NCBI RefSeq assembly: GCF_001553785.1
Contig: NZ_LOJP01000003.1
Coordinates: 1 to 42,037, forward strand
Reading direction: 5' to 3'
From: Actinoplanes sp. TFC3
Lineage (GTDB): Bacteria; Actinomycetota; Actinomycetes; Mycobacteriales; Micromonosporaceae
Length of the DNA: 42,037 nucleotides
Shown here: one piece after another, positions 40,335-42,037 of the stretch
Layout: each line of letters opens with the position of its first letter
Position numbering within the stretch: the stretch's first letter is position 1
Notes under the pieces: model-generated
The model's input: only the letters and a program-made list of their open reading frames with translations
Database searches by the model: none
What the model was told of the DNA's origin: nothing
Program-made: the position numbers and the translations under genes

Positions 40335-40766
40335 TCAGCTGCGGCAGGCGCCGCAGCAGCCGGCCAGGGTCATGCTCTGCCCGGCGAAACGGTATCCGGT
40401 CTGTGATTCGGCGGTGGCGAGCAGCCTGTCGAGTGCAGCGGCGGGGATCTCGGCCAGGCTGCCGCAGTCAGCGCAGAGGACGTGGTGGTGGGCCCGGTCG
40501 GCGAGACCGTACCGGGTCTGCGATCCGTCGTTGAGGCTGTGCACGACGCCGCTCTCCGCCAACGCACGTAACGTTCGATAGACGGTCGACAGGTCCATTT
40601 GCGGATACCGGCTGACGAGCTGTTCGTGCAGCCCACGCGCTGATAGATGCGCCTCGGCGGCGAGCATGGCCTGTACGAGCTCGCTCTTGGCGACCGTCCA
40701 GCGACGCCCGTCGCAGCGCAGCTGGTCACGGATCGCGTCCAGTCGTCGCTGATCTACTTCCGTCAC
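40335..40766 (-). CDS. Fur-family metal-responsive repressor
   Basis: A 143-residue Fur-type regulator from GTG 40766 (MTEVDQRRLDAIRDQLRC). The winged helix is SELVQAMLAAEAHLSARGLH, MDLSTVYRTLRALAESGVVH. The metal region has RAHHHVLCADCGSLAEIP with three histidines and a C-x-x-C, and the C-terminus carries CCGACRS, the second structural zinc pair. It is divergent from the NiCoT permease gene at 40885, which argues for a nickel/cobalt-responsive (Nur-like) or zinc-responsive role; sequence alone does not fix the metal. The long open frame upstream to 41540 is antisense to the permease. Confidence 0.87.
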   Translation of the reverse strand: MTEVDQRRLDAIRDQLRCDGRRWTVAKSELVQAMLAAEAHLSARGLHEQLVSRYPQMDLSTVYRTLRALAESGVVHSLNDGSQTRYGLADRAHHHVLCADCGSLAEIPAAALDRLLATAESQTGYRFAGQSMTLAGCCGACRS

Positions 40767-40884
40767 GACCCGCACCGCCTTCCTTGTCGCCAATCTCACG
40801 CTATCGCCACAGTCTTGCAATTGACGACCACCAGGCTTAGCTTCCGCATAGAAGGACCATCGCGGCGAGGAAGAAGACCGGCCC
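40767..40884. promoter_or_regulatory. Divergent fur-nicT promoter region
   Basis: This 118-nt gap must carry both promoters and probably a Fur-type operator. TTGCAATTG at 40816-40824 contains a single TTGCAA, the half-site known for Nur-type boxes, but I see no second half at the right spacing. No cobalamin riboswitch is present here. Confidence 0.35.
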
Positions 40885-42021
40885 ATGAGCGATACCGCCC
40901 TGTCCCGCATTTCCGGCTTCCGGCGCAGCCTGTCCCGGCGTGACTGGCGGTCGCTGACCGGCATGGCGGCGTTCATCCTGCTGCTGCACGTGATCGGGTT
41001 CGGGGTGTTGTTCGCCTTCGTCGTCCCCCAGCACTTCCACCTCGGCGGGGACCACCCGGTCTTCACCGTCGGCGTGGGGATCCTGGCGTACACGTTCGGG
41101 TTGCGGCACGCGTTCGACGCCGACCACATCGCCGCGGTCGACAACACCACCCGCAAACTGATCCAGGACAACACCGAGGCCGGGTCTGACCGGAAGCCGT
41201 TGTCGGTCGGGTTCTGGTTCTCCCTGGGCCACTCGACGATCGTGTTCTGCCTGGCGTTCCTGCTCTCGGTCGGCGTCAAAACGCTGGCCGGGCAGGTCGA
41301 GAACGACGGCAGTGCCCTGCACTCGGTCACCGGGGTGATCGGCGCGTCGGTGTCCGGGGTGTTCCTGTGGATTCTCGGCATCCTCAACCTGGTCGTGCTG
41401 ATCGGCGTGATCAAGGTGTTCCGGGCGCTGCGGCGCGGTGAGTACGACGAGCAGAAACTCGAGGACCAGCTCAACAAGCGCGGCTTCATGAACCGGTTCC
41501 TCGGCGGCCTGACCAAGTCGGTGCGTAAGCCCTGGCACATCTACCCGATCGGGGTGCTGTTCGGGCTCGGGTTCGACACCGCCACCGAGGTCGGGCTGCT
41601 GGTGCTGGCCGGCGGCGCGGCCGCGTTCGCGCTGCCGTTCTACTCGATCCTGGTGCTGCCGATCCTGTTCGCCGCCGGGATGTGCCTGATGGACACCATC
41701 GACGGGGTGTTCATGAACTACGCCTACGGGTGGGCGTTCGCCAAGCCGGTCCGCAAGGTCTTCTACAACATCACCATCACCTCCATCTCGGTCGCCGTCG
41801 CCCTGATCATCGGCACGATCGAGCTGATCGGTGTCCTCGACGACCAGGCCAACATCACCACCGGCCCCCTGGCGGCGATCGGTGAGATTCCGCTCGACTA
41901 CGCCGGGTACGGGATTGTGGCCTTGTTCGTGCTGGCCTGGGTGGTCGCGCTCGCGGTGTGGCGGTTCGGTCGCATCGAGCAGCGCTGGTCGGCGAACCCG
42001 GCCCCCGCCGCAAACGACTAA
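40885..42021 (+). CDS. NiCoT-family nickel/cobalt permease (HoxN/NixA type)
   Basis: A 378-residue eight-helix permease that imports nickel and/or cobalt across the cytoplasmic membrane. The family signature GLRHAFDADHIAAVDNTTRK (His75, Asp80, His81 in H-x4-D-H) lies in helix II. Further motifs are VGFWFSLGHSTIVFCLAFLL, LFGLGFDTATEVGLLVLAGG and FAAGMCLMDTIDGVFMNYAY. All are intact. ATG 40885 follows GGCGAGGAAGAAG. Placed beside a B12/cobalt regulon and divergent from a Fur-type gene, cobalt is a likely substrate, but nickel is possible. The gene is complete; 16 nt remain to the window end. Confidence 0.93.
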   Translation: MSDTALSRISGFRRSLSRRDWRSLTGMAAFILLLHVIGFGVLFAFVVPQHFHLGGDHPVFTVGVGILAYTFGLRHAFDADHIAAVDNTTRKLIQDNTEAGSDRKPLSVGFWFSLGHSTIVFCLAFLLSVGVKTLAGQVENDGSALHSVTGVIGASVSGVFLWILGILNLVVLIGVIKVFRALRRGEYDEQKLEDQLNKRGFMNRFLGGLTKSVRKPWHIYPIGVLFGLGFDTATEVGLLVLAGGAAAFALPFYSILVLPILFAAGMCLMDTIDGVFMNYAYGWAFAKPVRKVFYNITITSISVAVALIIGTIELIGVLDDQANITTGPLAAIGEIPLDYAGYGIVALFVLAWVVALAVWRFGRIEQRWSANPAPAAND

Positions 42022-42037
42022 CTCGCGTCGTTCGGGG

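Noticed and set aside
40767..41540. Upstream extension of the Fur-family frame
   Set aside because: It is antisense to the NiCoT permease. The Fur domain begins at the GTG 40766.
1..42037. CRISPR array
   Set aside because: No regularly spaced direct repeats of 24-40 nt were seen. The repeated stretches are riboswitch cores, a tandem duplication and a short 8-bp array.

Overview
The window comes from a high-GC actinomycete. The strong G/C bias at third codon positions, frequent GTG starts, ATGA/GTGA gene overlaps, the YbaB-WXG-toxin gene order and the cobalamin-regulated class I ribonucleotide reductase all point to Actinobacteria. A relative of Micromonosporaceae (Actinoplanes or Micromonospora-like) is my best guess, but it is inferred from gene style and not from a marker gene.

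The window has two halves of different character. From about 1 to 28 kb it is an accessory region. It holds a TetR/flavin monooxygenase pair with the wreck of an MFS efflux gene between them; an IS256-type remnant; a frameshifted tyrosine integrase; a decayed type VII-style toxin cassette (YbaB-like gene with an in-frame stop, frameshifted WXG-like gene, toxin, candidate immunity gene); and an IS481 element interrupted by a complete IS110 element. The IS481 element itself sits in a 3' fragment of a tRNA-Pro-like sequence. Next come a large membrane-anchored STAND NTPase with TPR repeats, a 98-residue partner and a divergent response-regulator-like gene whose receiver domain lacks its phospho-acceptor. 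A complete type I Wadjet system (jetABCD, 16.8-23.7 kb) follows, then a frameshifted gene of unknown function, a second tyrosine integrase and a TIGR02391-type gene. Seven or more independent frameshifts or nonsense mutations lie in this half.

From about 28 to 42 kb the genes are intact and share one theme: coping with shortage of cobalamin (vitamin B12) or cobalt. Five cobalamin riboswitches lie within 11 kb. They precede nrdAB (B12-independent class Ia ribonucleotide reductase), metE (B12-independent methionine synthase), cbtBA (cobalt uptake), a MerR-type regulator plus a FhuF-like iron-sulfur reductase, and an acyl-CoA thioesterase plus a LysE/RhtB exporter. A small ferredoxin-like gene lies between the last two riboswitches, which form a perfect 110-nt inverted repeat. 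The half ends with a Fur-family regulator divergent from a NiCoT nickel/cobalt permease. When B12 is low the riboswitches should release these genes: two isozymes replace B12-dependent enzymes, CbtAB and possibly the NiCoT permease bring in cobalt, and the thioesterase/exporter pair may relieve acyl-CoA or amino-acid by-products of stalled B12 enzymes. This last role is inference.

The most interesting candidates are the riboswitch-controlled thioesterase-LysE and MerR-FhuF-ferredoxin modules, and the STAND-TPR/small protein/degenerate-receiver locus next to Wadjet as a possible undescribed conflict system.
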